Positions 7,608 through 14,667 of a stretch of DNA of 17,746 bases are shown here, piece by piece. The position numbers and the translations under genes are program-made. Each line of letters opens with the position of its first letter. Position 1 is the stretch's first letter. Under the pieces are notes generated by a model. It had not been told where the DNA came from, did not search any database, and saw only the letters and a list, made by a program, of their open reading frames with translations. The stretch is from Nitrospinota bacterium (GTDB lineage Bacteria; Nitrospinota_A; UBA7883; JADGGD01), in assembly GCA_015229165.1 (NCBI GenBank), contig JADGCD010000017.1:1-17746 (forward strand). The letters are read 5' to 3'.

Positions 7608-7826
7608 ATGAACGCTGGCGGTGCGGGCCGTTACGGTTCGATCGGGATGAGGTTCAACCTCGCCCAGACCAGCACCCCTGCGGCCGGTAATTCCCGTTCG
7701 ATGCAGGCGAACTCCATCTCGTCTCTCTTCGGAATGGCCCAACAGCAGACGCAAAGTTTCATCGCCACGGGCAAACAGATGGCGCAAGGAGCTTCGGGGA
7801 ACTCCCGTATCTCCATCAAAGCCTGA
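7608..7826 (+). CDS. Small hypothetical protein (72 aa)
   Basis: I do not recognise this gene. It encodes 72 residues rich in Ser, Gln, Gly and Ala (for example SISSLFGMAQQQTQSFIATG), with no cysteine, no clear signal peptide and no transmembrane helix. The start is supported by a good ribosome-binding site, GGAGGTG, 5 bases before ATG 7608. Its position, divergent from flgM with a possible sigma-28 promoter, suggests a motility link, but that is inference from context only. Downstream there is a 12-bp palindrome AGGCGTACGCCT at 7828-7839 just past the stop. The amphipathic Gln/Ser-rich middle could form a helix. Confidence 0.6.
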   Translation: MNAGGAGRYGSIGMRFNLAQTSTPAAGNSRSMQANSISSLFGMAQQQTQSFIATGKQMAQGASGNSRISIKA

Positions 7827-7869
7827 CAGGCGTACGCCTCCCCTCTTCCCCCTGTCACTCACCAACAGT

Positions 7870-7945
7870 CCGCCCCTTCGTGGCTCGCCTCCAATCTGTC
7901 TTGCAGTGACTTTCCTTGTCGAGACGGAGCCCACGAAGGGGGCGG
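7870..7945. repeat. Inverted repeat, 17-bp arms
   Basis: The left arm 7870-7886 (CCGCCCCTTCGTGGCTC) pairs with the right arm 7927-7945, which has two extra single bases. The 40-nt centre shows no obvious structure. It lies downstream of the small gene in a gene-free 328-nt stretch, beside the larger palindromic element at 8017-8152. Confidence 0.7.
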
Positions 7946-8016
7946 CGCGTATGAAAGTGGGGAAGGTGTCGAGCCTTTGGCGAGACCATCGCCATCGCCC
8001 GCATAGGGCGCACGCA

Positions 8017-8152
8017 GGGTGTGGAAAAACGTTAGCGAGGCAGGCTCCGGTAGGAGAACGCGGGCGAGGAAGCGGAGTGTACGCGGGAGTACATGAGCAT
8101 TCCGAGCCCGTGTTCGACACCCCGGAGCCAACGCAGATAGTTTTTCCACCCC
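8017..8152. repeat. 136-nt imperfect palindromic element
   Basis: The two halves are near-complements over the whole length. Outer arms GTGGAAAAAC (8021-8030) and GTTTTTCCAC (8140-8149) pair perfectly. Inner paired blocks are GGCTCCGG (8043-8050) with CCGGAGCC (8122-8129), and CGGGC-GAGGAA (8061-8071) with ATTCCGAGCCCG (8099-8110). The tip GTGTAC-GCGGGA-GTACAT (8078-8095) closes the hairpin. It ends 2 bases before the stop of the minus-strand isomerase gene. It resembles dispersed intergenic palindromic (REP/MITE-like) elements, but only one copy is visible here. The overlapping open frames on both strands are by-products of the palindrome. Confidence 0.8.
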
Positions 8153-8154
8153 TG

Positions 8155-9141
8155 CTAGAAGTGGGAGCGGATCACGTCATGCAGCCGCAGTATCCCCACC
8201 GGTTTCAGGTTCTCGTCCACCACCGGCAAGGCGGAAATCTGGCTCGTCCGCCGTTCCATGATGTCCAGCGCCTCCGCCGCCGAGGCCGACAGCGCGATGA
8301 CGCTCGGGCTTGCCCCCATACTCTCCACCACCGGGCGGTCGAGTTTCCCTTCCTCTCCCCGAACGATGAGCCGTTTCAGATCGCCGTCGGTCACGATCCC
8401 CTTGATCCGTCCGTTCTGGTCCACGATGCTGACCGCCCCCATCCGGTCCCGGGCCAGGACCGCCACCGCCTCCCGCAGAAGATGTCCCTCCCAACAGGTG
8501 GGGTTCTTCGACCGGTCGATCATGTCGGCCACCCGGGCGGTGAGGAGCCACCCGAGCTTCCCCCCCGGATGGAACCGTGCGAACTGGTGGGGGGCGAACT
8601 TGCGGGCCGCCATCAGGGCCGCCGCCAGCGCGTCCCCCAGGGCGATGGTGTTGGTGGTGGAGGCCATCGGCGCAAGGTTCATGGGGCATCCTTCCGCGTC
8701 CACCGAGAGGGGCAACACCACATGGGCGCCCTTGGCCAGCGAGCTGCCCGGCTCGTTGGTCAGGGCGACGATCCGATTCCCCTGCCCGCGCAGGAAGGGG
8801 ATGATCTCCACCGTCTCCCGGGTCTCGCCGCTCTTGCTGATGAGAATCGCCACGTCGTCGCCGGTGATGGCCCCCATGTCGCCGTGCAGGGCGTCGGCGG
8901 CGTGAAGGGCCACCGCCGTGGTCCCGGTGGAGGAGAAGGTCGCCGCGATCTTCGCCCCCACCAGCCCCGATTTTCCCAGCCCGATGACAAAGATCTTCCC
9001 CTTGCAGTCGAAGCAGAGCGTCACCGCCCGGGCGAAGGCGTCGGAGCGGACCACCCCCTCTATCCGGGCGAGCGCGGTTCGCTCTTCGATGATGGTCCGT
9101 GCGGCGGCGTTCACCGCCTCTTCGAGCAGGGATGTGTCCAT
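8155..9141 (-). CDS. D-arabinose-5-phosphate isomerase (KdsD/KpsF/GutQ family)
   Basis: Predicted 328-residue enzyme that interconverts ribulose-5-phosphate and arabinose-5-phosphate, the first step to Kdo of LPS or capsule. A SIS sugar-isomerase domain spans about 35-170 (GKIFVIGLGKSGLVGAKIAA, TALHAADALHGDMG-like region, ISKSGETRETVEIIPFL, NLAPMASTT). Two CBS domains follow (about 205-260 and 270-325; VTDGDLKRL, MERRTSQISALPVVDE). This layout and length are standard for KdsD/KpsF. I chose ATG 9141, with AGGA 7 bases upstream; the longer open frame upstream is antisense to the aminotransferase. A TATAAT box lies at 9172-9167. Which of the family names applies depends on whether it sits with LPS or capsule genes; neither cluster is here. 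Confidence 0.93.
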   Translation of the reverse strand: MDTSLLEEAVNAAARTIIEERTALARIEGVVRSDAFARAVTLCFDCKGKIFVIGLGKSGLVGAKIAATFSSTGTTAVALHAADALHGDMGAITGDDVAILISKSGETRETVEIIPFLRGQGNRIVALTNEPGSSLAKGAHVVLPLSVDAEGCPMNLAPMASTTNTIALGDALAAALMAARKFAPHQFARFHPGGKLGWLLTARVADMIDRSKNPTCWEGHLLREAVAVLARDRMGAVSIVDQNGRIKGIVTDGDLKRLIVRGEEGKLDRPVVESMGASPSVIALSASAAEALDIMERRTSQISALPVVDENLKPVGILRLHDVIRSHF

Positions 9142-9166
9142 AGAGGTCCTGTAGTGTGAAGGCGCC

Positions 9167-9172
9167 ATTATA
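9167..9172 (-). promoter_or_regulatory. -10 box of the arabinose-5-phosphate isomerase gene
   Basis: A perfect TATAAT on the minus strand 26 bases upstream of the start codon. GGCGCC palindromes sit on both sides (9161-9166 and 9177-9182). I see no good -35 box at 16-18 bases, so an activator or weak basal promoter is possible. Confidence 0.45.
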
Positions 9173-9231
9173 GCGTGGCGCCGGGCGTTCGGGTACCATA
9201 GGTCGATCATCCACCCGCAAGGAATCGCCCC

Positions 9232-10416
9232 ATGCCCGTCGCCCGCCGGATCGAAACCATGATGGCCCGGTCGAGCTGGATACGAAAGATGTTCGACGAA
9301 GGCGCCCGCCTGAAAGCCCTGCACGGCGCCGACAAAGTTTTCGACTTCTCCCTCGGCAACCCGGTGGAAGAGCCCTCCGAGCGGGTGGCCGCCGTCATCC
9401 GCGAGGTGGCCGCCGACCCGACGCCGGGGGGGCATCGCTACATGCCCAACGCCGGATACCCCGCCGTCCGGGAGGCGGTGGCCCAAGCGTTGGCCGCCCG
9501 GTCGGGACTGCCGTTCACCGGGGCCCATGTGGTCATGACCGTCGGCGCCGGGGGGGGCTTGAACGTCGTGTTGAAGGCGCTCCTCGATCCGGGGGACGAG
9601 GTGGCCATCGTGGCGCCCTATTTCGCCGAGTATCTTTTCTATATAGACAACCACGGCGGCGCGCCGAAGATCGCCCAGGCGGGCGACCGGTTTCAGGTCG
9701 ATCCGGCTGAAATAGAGCGCGTTCTCTCGCCAAAAACCCGGGCGCTCATCCTGAACTCCCCCAACAACCCTACCGGCGTGGTCTACACCAACGAGGCGCT
9801 GGCCGCCGTCGGCGCCCTGCTGGCGGCCAAAGGGGCGGAATATGGCCGCCCGATCTGGCTGATCATGGACGAGCCGTACCGGAAGCTCCTCTACCCCGGC
9901 TTCGAGTGTCCCGACCCGTTCGGGTTCCACGACCATACGATCCTCGTCACCTCCCACTCGAAAGATCTGAACCTGCCGGGGGAGCGGATCGGCTACGCCG
10001 CTGTCAGCCCCAAGGGATTAAACCCGGCCAAGGTGGTGGAGGCGCTGACCCTGACCAACCGGATACTCGGGTTCGTCAACGCCCCGGCGCTGATGCAGAA
10101 GGTGGCCGCCCGGTTGCAGGACGAACAGCCCGACATGACCGGCTACCGGCGGAACCGGGACCTTCTGGTGAACGGACTGACGGAAATCGGCTACGAGCTG
10201 ACGCCGCCGGGGGGGGGATTTTACCTCTTCCCCCGGTCGCCCCTTGACGACGACATCGCCTTTGTGGATCTGTTGAAAAAACGGAATGTCCTGGTGGTGC
10301 CGGGGACCGGTTTCGGTTGGCCCGGCGCGTTTCGTATCTCGTTCGCCGTGGAGACCGAAACCTGCGAAAAGGCCCTCCCCGGTTTCCGCGCCGCATTCGA
10401 AGAGGCGAGGAAGTAA
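9232..10416 (+). CDS. PLP-dependent class I/II aminotransferase
   Basis: Predicted 394-residue fold-type I aminotransferase, using pyridoxal phosphate to move an amino group from an amino acid to a 2-oxo acid. The signatures are GNPVEEPS near residue 42, YMPNAGYPAVREAVA, SPNNPTG at 176-182, the PLP-binding Asp/Tyr region IMDEPYRKLLYPG, and the Schiff-base lysine Lys244 in SHSKDLNLPGERIGY. The C-terminal PGTGFGWPGAFRISFA contains the arginine that binds the substrate carboxylate. ATG 9232 follows AAGGA by 9 bases. It resembles aspartate- or LL-diaminopimelate-type enzymes, but substrate cannot be assigned. It is divergent from the isomerase gene and 63 bases before cinA. Confidence 0.9.
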   Translation: MPVARRIETMMARSSWIRKMFDEGARLKALHGADKVFDFSLGNPVEEPSERVAAVIREVAADPTPGGHRYMPNAGYPAVREAVAQALAARSGLPFTGAHVVMTVGAGGGLNVVLKALLDPGDEVAIVAPYFAEYLFYIDNHGGAPKIAQAGDRFQVDPAEIERVLSPKTRALILNSPNNPTGVVYTNEALAAVGALLAAKGAEYGRPIWLIMDEPYRKLLYPGFECPDPFGFHDHTILVTSHSKDLNLPGERIGYAAVSPKGLNPAKVVEALTLTNRILGFVNAPALMQKVAARLQDEQPDMTGYRRNRDLLVNGLTEIGYELTPPGGGFYLFPRSPLDDDIAFVDLLKKRNVLVVPGTGFGWPGAFRISFAVETETCEKALPGFRAAFEEARK

Positions 10417-10479
10417 AAAGCGGCAAAGATTAACCGTACCGACGACCCAACGGGGGGCGGTTGTGGGAGAATAGGCCGC

Positions 10480-11733
10480 ATGAAAACCATCATCGTCACC
10501 ATCGGCGACGAGGTGACCAGCGGTCACATCGCCAACGGCAACGCCGCATGGATCGCCCGGCGGCTGGAGACGGTCGGCCTGACCCCCGACAGGGTCCTGA
10601 CCCTGCGGGACGACGAGCCGACGCTGGTCCGGGAAATCCGGGCGGCCCTCAAAGGGTACGGCCTTGTCATCCTGACCGGCGGGCTGGGACCGACCCACGA
10701 CGACGTCACCAAACCGGCCCTCTGCAAGGCGTTGGGGGTTCCCCTCGTCCGGGACCGGGCTGCGCTGGTGGCGGTGAAGCGCCATTTCAAAAAGCTGGGC
10801 GTCGACATGCCCGAGAACAATCTGGCGCAGGCCGACATCCCGCAGGGCGCCGTGGCCCTGCACAACCGGGTCGGCACGGCGCCGGGAATATTCGTCGAGC
10901 GGGAGGGGGCGCTTCTTTTCGCCCTCCCCGGCGTCCCGGCGGAGATGCAGTCGCTGACGGATCACGAGGTTCTACCCCTGTTGGAGGAGCGGCTTCCCGA
11001 CGTGTCGCTGGAACGGGCGCTGCTCCACACGGTCGATATCGCCGAATCGCGGCTGGCCGAGCTGCTGGAAGAGGAAGGGCTGCTCCCCCCTCCCGGCGGG
11101 ATCGAGGTGGCCTTCCTCCCCCACATCGGCGAGGTCGCCATCCGCCTCACCGCCAAAGGCGCCGACCGGGGGGAGACCCGCGAACGGCTCCTCGACTACC
11201 GGCGCCGCCTCAAGAAGGTCATCGCCCCCTGGTATTTCGGCAAGGAGGGAGACACGCTGGAGCAGTTCATCGCCCGCCGGTTCAAGAGCCACGGGCTGAC
11301 GCTGGCCTCGGCAGAGTCGTGCACCGGGGGGCTGTTCGCCGCCACCCTCGTCGCCCAGCCGGGCGCCAGCGACTATTTCCTCGAAGGGGTTGTCACTTAC
11401 AGCGACGAATCGAAAATGAAACGGCTGGGGGTCCGGGAGAAGACGCTGGCCCAGCACGGCGCCGTCTCCGCCGAGGTGGCCGCCGAAATGGCCAAAGGGG
11501 TCCGCAAAACCGCCGGGGCCGATGTCGGCATCAGCGCCACCGGCATCGCGGGGCCTACCGGCGGAACCGACGAGAAACCGGTGGGGCTGGTCTGGCTCGG
11601 CCTTGCCGTCGGCGACGAGGTGAAGACCCTCGAAATCCGCTACGGTTTCGACCGGATCACCAACCAACGCCGGACAGTCCGGCGGATGCTGGTCTGGCTC
11701 CGCTCCGAACTGCGCGACCATTTCGCCGGATGA
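10480..11733 (+). CDS. cinA: CinA family protein (NMN amidohydrolase / ADP-ribose pyrophosphatase type)
   Basis: Predicted 417-residue full-length CinA. The N-terminal MoCF-like (COG1058) domain covers about residues 1-170, with IVTIGDEVTSGHIANGNAAW and ILTGGLGPTHDDVTK. The C-terminal CinA (PncC) domain covers about 255-410, with ASAESCTGGLFAATL, DYFLEGVVTYSDESK and SATGIAGPTGGTDEKPVGLV; SESCTGG is the expected catalytic serine region. In characterised relatives the C-terminal domain deamidates nicotinamide mononucleotide in NAD recycling and the N-terminal domain hydrolyses ADP-ribose. The start ATG 10480 lacks a clear ribosome-binding site, and a GAGAAT box ends 8 bases before it, so the message might be leaderless. 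Its stop codon lies inside the first copy of a direct repeat. Confidence 0.93.
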   Translation: MKTIIVTIGDEVTSGHIANGNAAWIARRLETVGLTPDRVLTLRDDEPTLVREIRAALKGYGLVILTGGLGPTHDDVTKPALCKALGVPLVRDRAALVAVKRHFKKLGVDMPENNLAQADIPQGAVALHNRVGTAPGIFVEREGALLFALPGVPAEMQSLTDHEVLPLLEERLPDVSLERALLHTVDIAESRLAELLEEEGLLPPPGGIEVAFLPHIGEVAIRLTAKGADRGETRERLLDYRRRLKKVIAPWYFGKEGDTLEQFIARRFKSHGLTLASAESCTGGLFAATLVAQPGASDYFLEGVVTYSDESKMKRLGVREKTLAQHGAVSAEVAAEMAKGVRKTAGADVGISATGIAGPTGGTDEKPVGLVWLGLAVGDEVKTLEIRYGFDRITNQRRTVRRMLVWLRSELRDHFAG

Positions 11734-11841
11734 ACCGGCTTCACCGGTCGAGGCCATAGTCGGCGCCGACGACCGCTATGGGCGAAAGCAGATGAACGCC
11801 CTTCACCGGTCAAGCCAACGGTCGGCGCAGACGACCGCTAT
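11729..11841 (+). repeat. Imperfect tandem duplication (two 51-bp copies, 62-bp period)
   Basis: Copy 1 (11729-11779) and copy 2 (11791-11841) both run from GATGAAC through CTTCACCGGTC to GTCGGCGC and GACGACCGCTAT, identical at 42 of 51 positions. Copy 1 includes the cinA stop codon, copy 2 ends 27 bases before rpe. Copy 1 holds the perfect palindrome GTCGGCGCCGAC within a CCATAG...CTATGG dyad. Copy 2 holds a CGGTCG...CGACCG dyad. They could be a duplicated regulator site or terminator for cinA. Confidence 0.8.
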
Positions 11842-11868
11842 TATTGATAACGCTAGGAAGATAAAAGA

Positions 11869-12537
11869 GTGAACAGACCTGTTATTGTCGCCCCATCGCT
11901 TCTTTCCGCCGATTTTGGCCGCCTCGCCGAGGAGGTCAAAGCCGTCGAAATGGCCGGAGCCGACTGGCTTCATGTCGATGTCATGGACGGCCATTTTGTG
12001 CCCAACATCACCATCGGCCCGTTGGTGGTGAAAGCGCTGAAGAAATACGCCACCATCCCGCTCGACGTTCATCTGATGATCGAGAACGCGGACCGCTACA
12101 TACCCGATTTCGCGTCGGCCGGGGCGGACATCATCACCGTTCACTACGAAGCCTGCCCCCATCTCCACCGGACCATCGCCCTGATAAAAAGCCTCGGCAA
12201 AAGGGCGGGGGTCTCGATCAACCCCCACACCTCCCCGTCGCTGCTGGAGGAGATCCTCCCCGACATCGACCTGATTCTCATCATGTCGGTGAACCCCGGG
12301 TTCGGCGGCCAGTCGTTCATCGAAAGCACGCTGGACAAGGCGGCCCGGCTCCGGGAGGTGATCGACGACAACGAGTTCGAGATCGACCTCGAAATGGACG
12401 GCGGCATCAACCCCGAGAACGCGGCCCTGGTGCGCGAGGCGGGGGTGAACGCGCTGGTGGCCGGGTCGGCGGTCTTCGGGGCGAAGGACTACGCGGCGGT
12501 CATCAAGGCGCTGCGGGGCAGCCTTGCGGCTGGCTGA
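11869..12537 (+). CDS. rpe: Ribulose-phosphate 3-epimerase
   Basis: Predicted 222-residue TIM-barrel enzyme interconverting ribulose-5-phosphate and xylulose-5-phosphate in the pentose phosphate pathway. The family motifs are all visible: IVAPSLLSADFGRL at the N-terminus, LHVDVMDGHFVPNITIGP with the metal and catalytic Asp/His, DVHLMIENADRYI, ISVNPGFGGQ-like IMSVNPGFGGQSFI, EMDGGINPENA, and NALVAGSAVFG as the phosphate-binding end. Length is normal. The start is GTG 11869 with AGGAAG 8 bases upstream. Ribulose-5-phosphate is also the substrate of the isomerase gene upstream in the window, although the two are not in one operon. The direct repeats just upstream may affect its expression. Confidence 0.96.
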   Translation: MNRPVIVAPSLLSADFGRLAEEVKAVEMAGADWLHVDVMDGHFVPNITIGPLVVKALKKYATIPLDVHLMIENADRYIPDFASAGADIITVHYEACPHLHRTIALIKSLGKRAGVSINPHTSPSLLEEILPDIDLILIMSVNPGFGGQSFIESTLDKAARLREVIDDNEFEIDLEMDGGINPENAALVREAGVNALVAGSAVFGAKDYAAVIKALRGSLAAG

Positions 12538-12633
12538 CTCCTCACTCGTCGAATAAGAGCCGCGGTCTTCGCCCGCTGGCCGCACGCCCGGTCAAGGGGG
12601 TCTTCTCGCTCCTTCGGCGTCGGGTCAAACGGG

Positions 12634-12662
12634 TTGACAAATTCCGGCCGCTTGTCTATTAT
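12634..12662 (+). promoter_or_regulatory. Sigma-70 promoter of tRNA-Gly
   Basis: TTGACA (12634-12639), a 17-base spacer and TATTAT (12657-12662) form a near-consensus promoter. It ends 16 bases before the tRNA, with a GC/CT-rich discriminator. This is as expected for a stable RNA gene. Confidence 0.85.
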
Positions 12663-12678
12663 CGCCTCTTCTCTCCGC

Positions 12679-12753
<75 letters not shown>

Positions 12754-12864
12754 TCCCCCTCCCACCTGCTCGCTGAAGTCCCCAACGGGTACGTTTATCG
12801 CCGTCCCCGGTCGGTGCGATCCGCTTCCTGCCCCCCGTACTCCCGTCCGTGTCGAAAATAATCC

Positions 12865-12892
12865 TCAAGCTCCCTTTTCCGTCTGCCGATGG
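12865..12892 (+). promoter_or_regulatory. Weak sigma-28-like box before the gene at 12911
   Basis: TCAAGCTC (12865-12872), 12 bases, then GCCGATGG (12885-12892) partly match the FliA consensus (5 of 8 and 6 of 8), with one extra base in the spacer. If used, transcription would begin only about 12 bases before the ATG, cutting into the ribosome-binding site GAGGAAA. It may therefore be chance. Confidence 0.2.
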
Positions 12893-12910
12893 TGAGGAAA
12901 GAAAAACGGG

Positions 12911-13813
12911 ATGTATCTCATGGACACGAACGTTCTCCCCGCACCGGCCAATCTGGCGACCCGCCCCCCGAAATTCACGGCGGTCGGCGGCCTTTCGCTG
13001 AACCTCTCCTACGCCCGCAGCGAGTCGCTGGCGATGGAGGCCCAAAAGCAGACCGCCGACGGCAGAACCCTCTCCCTGAAGCAGGAGATGGCCCGCTCGT
13101 ATGAGGCGAACCTGTCGGTGGACGTTTCGTTCCTCTCCCGGATCGAAGGGGCGGCGGAGAAGATGGCCAACATCGACCCGCAGGTCTTCGCAAGCTGGCA
13201 GAAGGAGGCGGGCGACCTTTTCTCCTTCTCCGACAAGGAGTTCAACGAGTTCGTGGACGCCACGAACACGATGTTCGACGAGGTGGAAAAGGCGATGGGC
13301 ATGGGGCCTACGGGGCTTGATTCCATCGCCGGGTTCATGACCGGGCAGGTGAAAGGGTTCCTCGACGACGTGAAACAGAACCGGGATTACATGGAGGCCA
13401 ACCCGCTGGGTGAGGGGGAGGAGATGGGCCTTGGCGTCCCGGCGCTGATGGAGGGGCGACTTGCCGACATGCCCGATGCGCTGACCGATTATCTGGAAAA
13501 GATGAAAGGGCAGATGGACGAGCAGATGAAAGCCTTCGGGCAGGAGAAGGCCCAACCGTTGCTGCTCAAGATGCGGTCGATGTTTCAGGAGTTGCTGGAC
13601 CGGCTCGCCGCGAACCGGGAGGACCACCCGGAGAAATCACCCGACCGGCATGAGAAGGCCCCGAAGCGGGAGGACGCCGCTTCTGCCCTGTCGCTGAACC
13701 TGTCGGCCTACCGGGAGGAACGGTCGTCGATTTCGGCGCTGGTGAGCTACGCGGCGCAGATTCCCACGGGCGACAAACAGGCGCCCGACACGCCGCTGGA
13801 TGTGGCGGCCTGA
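12911..13813 (+). CDS. Hypothetical protein with repeated LSLNLS ends
   Basis: I do not recognise this 300-residue protein. It has no signal peptide or membrane helix and looks cytoplasmic or exported by a non-Sec route. The middle (about 72-235) is strongly helical and acidic with several Met, Lys and Glu clusters (for example DSIAGFMTGQVKGFLDDVK). The tail (236-257) is charged and probably disordered (DHPEKSPDRHEKAPKRED). The hexamer LSLNLS occurs twice, at 28-33 and 260-265, each in a Ser/Arg/Glu-rich beta-like context. This pattern and the GLSLNLSYARSESLAM start recall uncharacterised proteins of motile Gram-negative bacteria, but I cannot name a domain. Start: ATG 12911 with GAGGAAA 10 bases upstream; ATG 12920 is an alternative. 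Confidence 0.75.
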   Translation: MYLMDTNVLPAPANLATRPPKFTAVGGLSLNLSYARSESLAMEAQKQTADGRTLSLKQEMARSYEANLSVDVSFLSRIEGAAEKMANIDPQVFASWQKEAGDLFSFSDKEFNEFVDATNTMFDEVEKAMGMGPTGLDSIAGFMTGQVKGFLDDVKQNRDYMEANPLGEGEEMGLGVPALMEGRLADMPDALTDYLEKMKGQMDEQMKAFGQEKAQPLLLKMRSMFQELLDRLAANREDHPEKSPDRHEKAPKREDAASALSLNLSAYREERSSISALVSYAAQIPTGDKQAPDTPLDVAA

Positions 13814-13887
13814 GCCCTTCCCACCCAACCCCCGCACGGCTGCGGTAGAATAGCCGGGTCAATCCAGCAACGACGCGAAGTGACCCG

Positions 13888-14667
13888 ATGACCGACCACG
13901 ACACCCTGACTATCGCCGGACGAACCTTCTCCTCCCGCCTCCTGATGGGAACCGGCAAGTTCCGCTCGTCCAAAGAAATGAGCGACGCGCTGGCCGCCAG
14001 CGGCGCCGAGATCGTCACCGTGGCCCTGCGCCGCGTCGACATCGGCGACCCGCAAGATCACATACTTGCCCATGTCGATCCGGCCAAGTACCTGATCCTC
14101 CCCAACACCAGCGGCGCGAGGAACGCCGAAGAGGCGGTGAAACTGGCGCGCCTCGCCCGGGCGGCCGGAATCTCCAACTGGGTGAAGCTGGAGGTGACCC
14201 CCGAGCCCCGCTACCTGCTGCCCGACCCGGTGGAGACGTTAAAGGCCGCCGAGATACTGGTGAAAGAAGGATTCATCGTCCTCCCCTACATCAACGCCGA
14301 CCCGATCCTCGCCCGGAAGCTGGCCGACGTCGGCACGGCCACCGTCATGCCCCTTGGGGCCCCCATCGGCGCCAATCGCGGTGTCCGCACGCGGGACATG
14401 ATCCGTATCATCATCGAACAGGCCACCGTCCCCGTGGTCGTGGACGCGGGGCTCGGCGCCCCGTCGCACGCGGCGGAGGCGATGGAACTGGGGGCCGACG
14501 CGGTTCTGGTGAACACCGCCATCGCCGTGGCAGGGAACCCGTCGCTGATGGCCACCGCGTTTCGCAAGGGGGTCGAAGCGGGGCGGGAGGGATACCTGGC
14601 CGGGCTGGGCAAACCGCTGGATCAGGCGGAGGCGAGCAGCCCGGTGGAGGGGCTGCCGTGGGGTTGA
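13888..14667 (+). CDS. thiG: Thiazole synthase ThiG
   Basis: Predicted 259-residue ThiG, which joins 1-deoxy-xylulose-5-phosphate, the sulfur of ThiS thiocarboxylate and dehydroglycine into the thiazole phosphate of thiamine. Typical segments are SRLLMGTGKF near residue 17, VALRRVDI, ILPNTSGARNAEEAVK, WVKLEV with the imine-forming Lys100, LPYINADP, VMPLGAPIG and VVVDAGLGAPSHAAEAMELG, then the phosphate loop AVLVNTAIAVA. A small hairpin (CCGCA-CGGC-TGCGG, 13832-13845) and a TAGAAT box (13846-13851) precede the gene, but there is no room for a TPP riboswitch and no THI-box sequence is visible. The gene overlaps thiH by 10 bases. Confidence 0.96.
   Translation: MTDHDTLTIAGRTFSSRLLMGTGKFRSSKEMSDALAASGAEIVTVALRRVDIGDPQDHILAHVDPAKYLILPNTSGARNAEEAVKLARLARAAGISNWVKLEVTPEPRYLLPDPVETLKAAEILVKEGFIVLPYINADPILARKLADVGTATVMPLGAPIGANRGVRTRDMIRIIIEQATVPVVVDAGLGAPSHAAEAMELGADAVLVNTAIAVAGNPSLMATAFRKGVEAGREGYLAGLGKPLDQAEASSPVEGLPWG

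Noticed and set aside
7590..8149. Minus-strand open frames across the small gene and palindromic element
   Set aside because: They arise from the GC-rich hairpin and antisense of the small gene; no ribosome-binding site and no recognisable domain.
8017..8152. Integron attC site or CRISPR repeat
   Set aside because: The core trinucleotides are in the wrong orientation for attC (GTT on the left, AAC on the right), no integrase or cassette is nearby, and there is only one copy, so no CRISPR array.
9142..9957. Long N-terminal extension of the arabinose-5-phosphate isomerase frame
   Set aside because: It is antisense to the aminotransferase. ATG 9141 has a ribosome-binding site and gives the normal family length.
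13814..13887. TPP riboswitch before thiG
   Set aside because: Only 74 bases are available and no CTGAGA or THI-box core is present.
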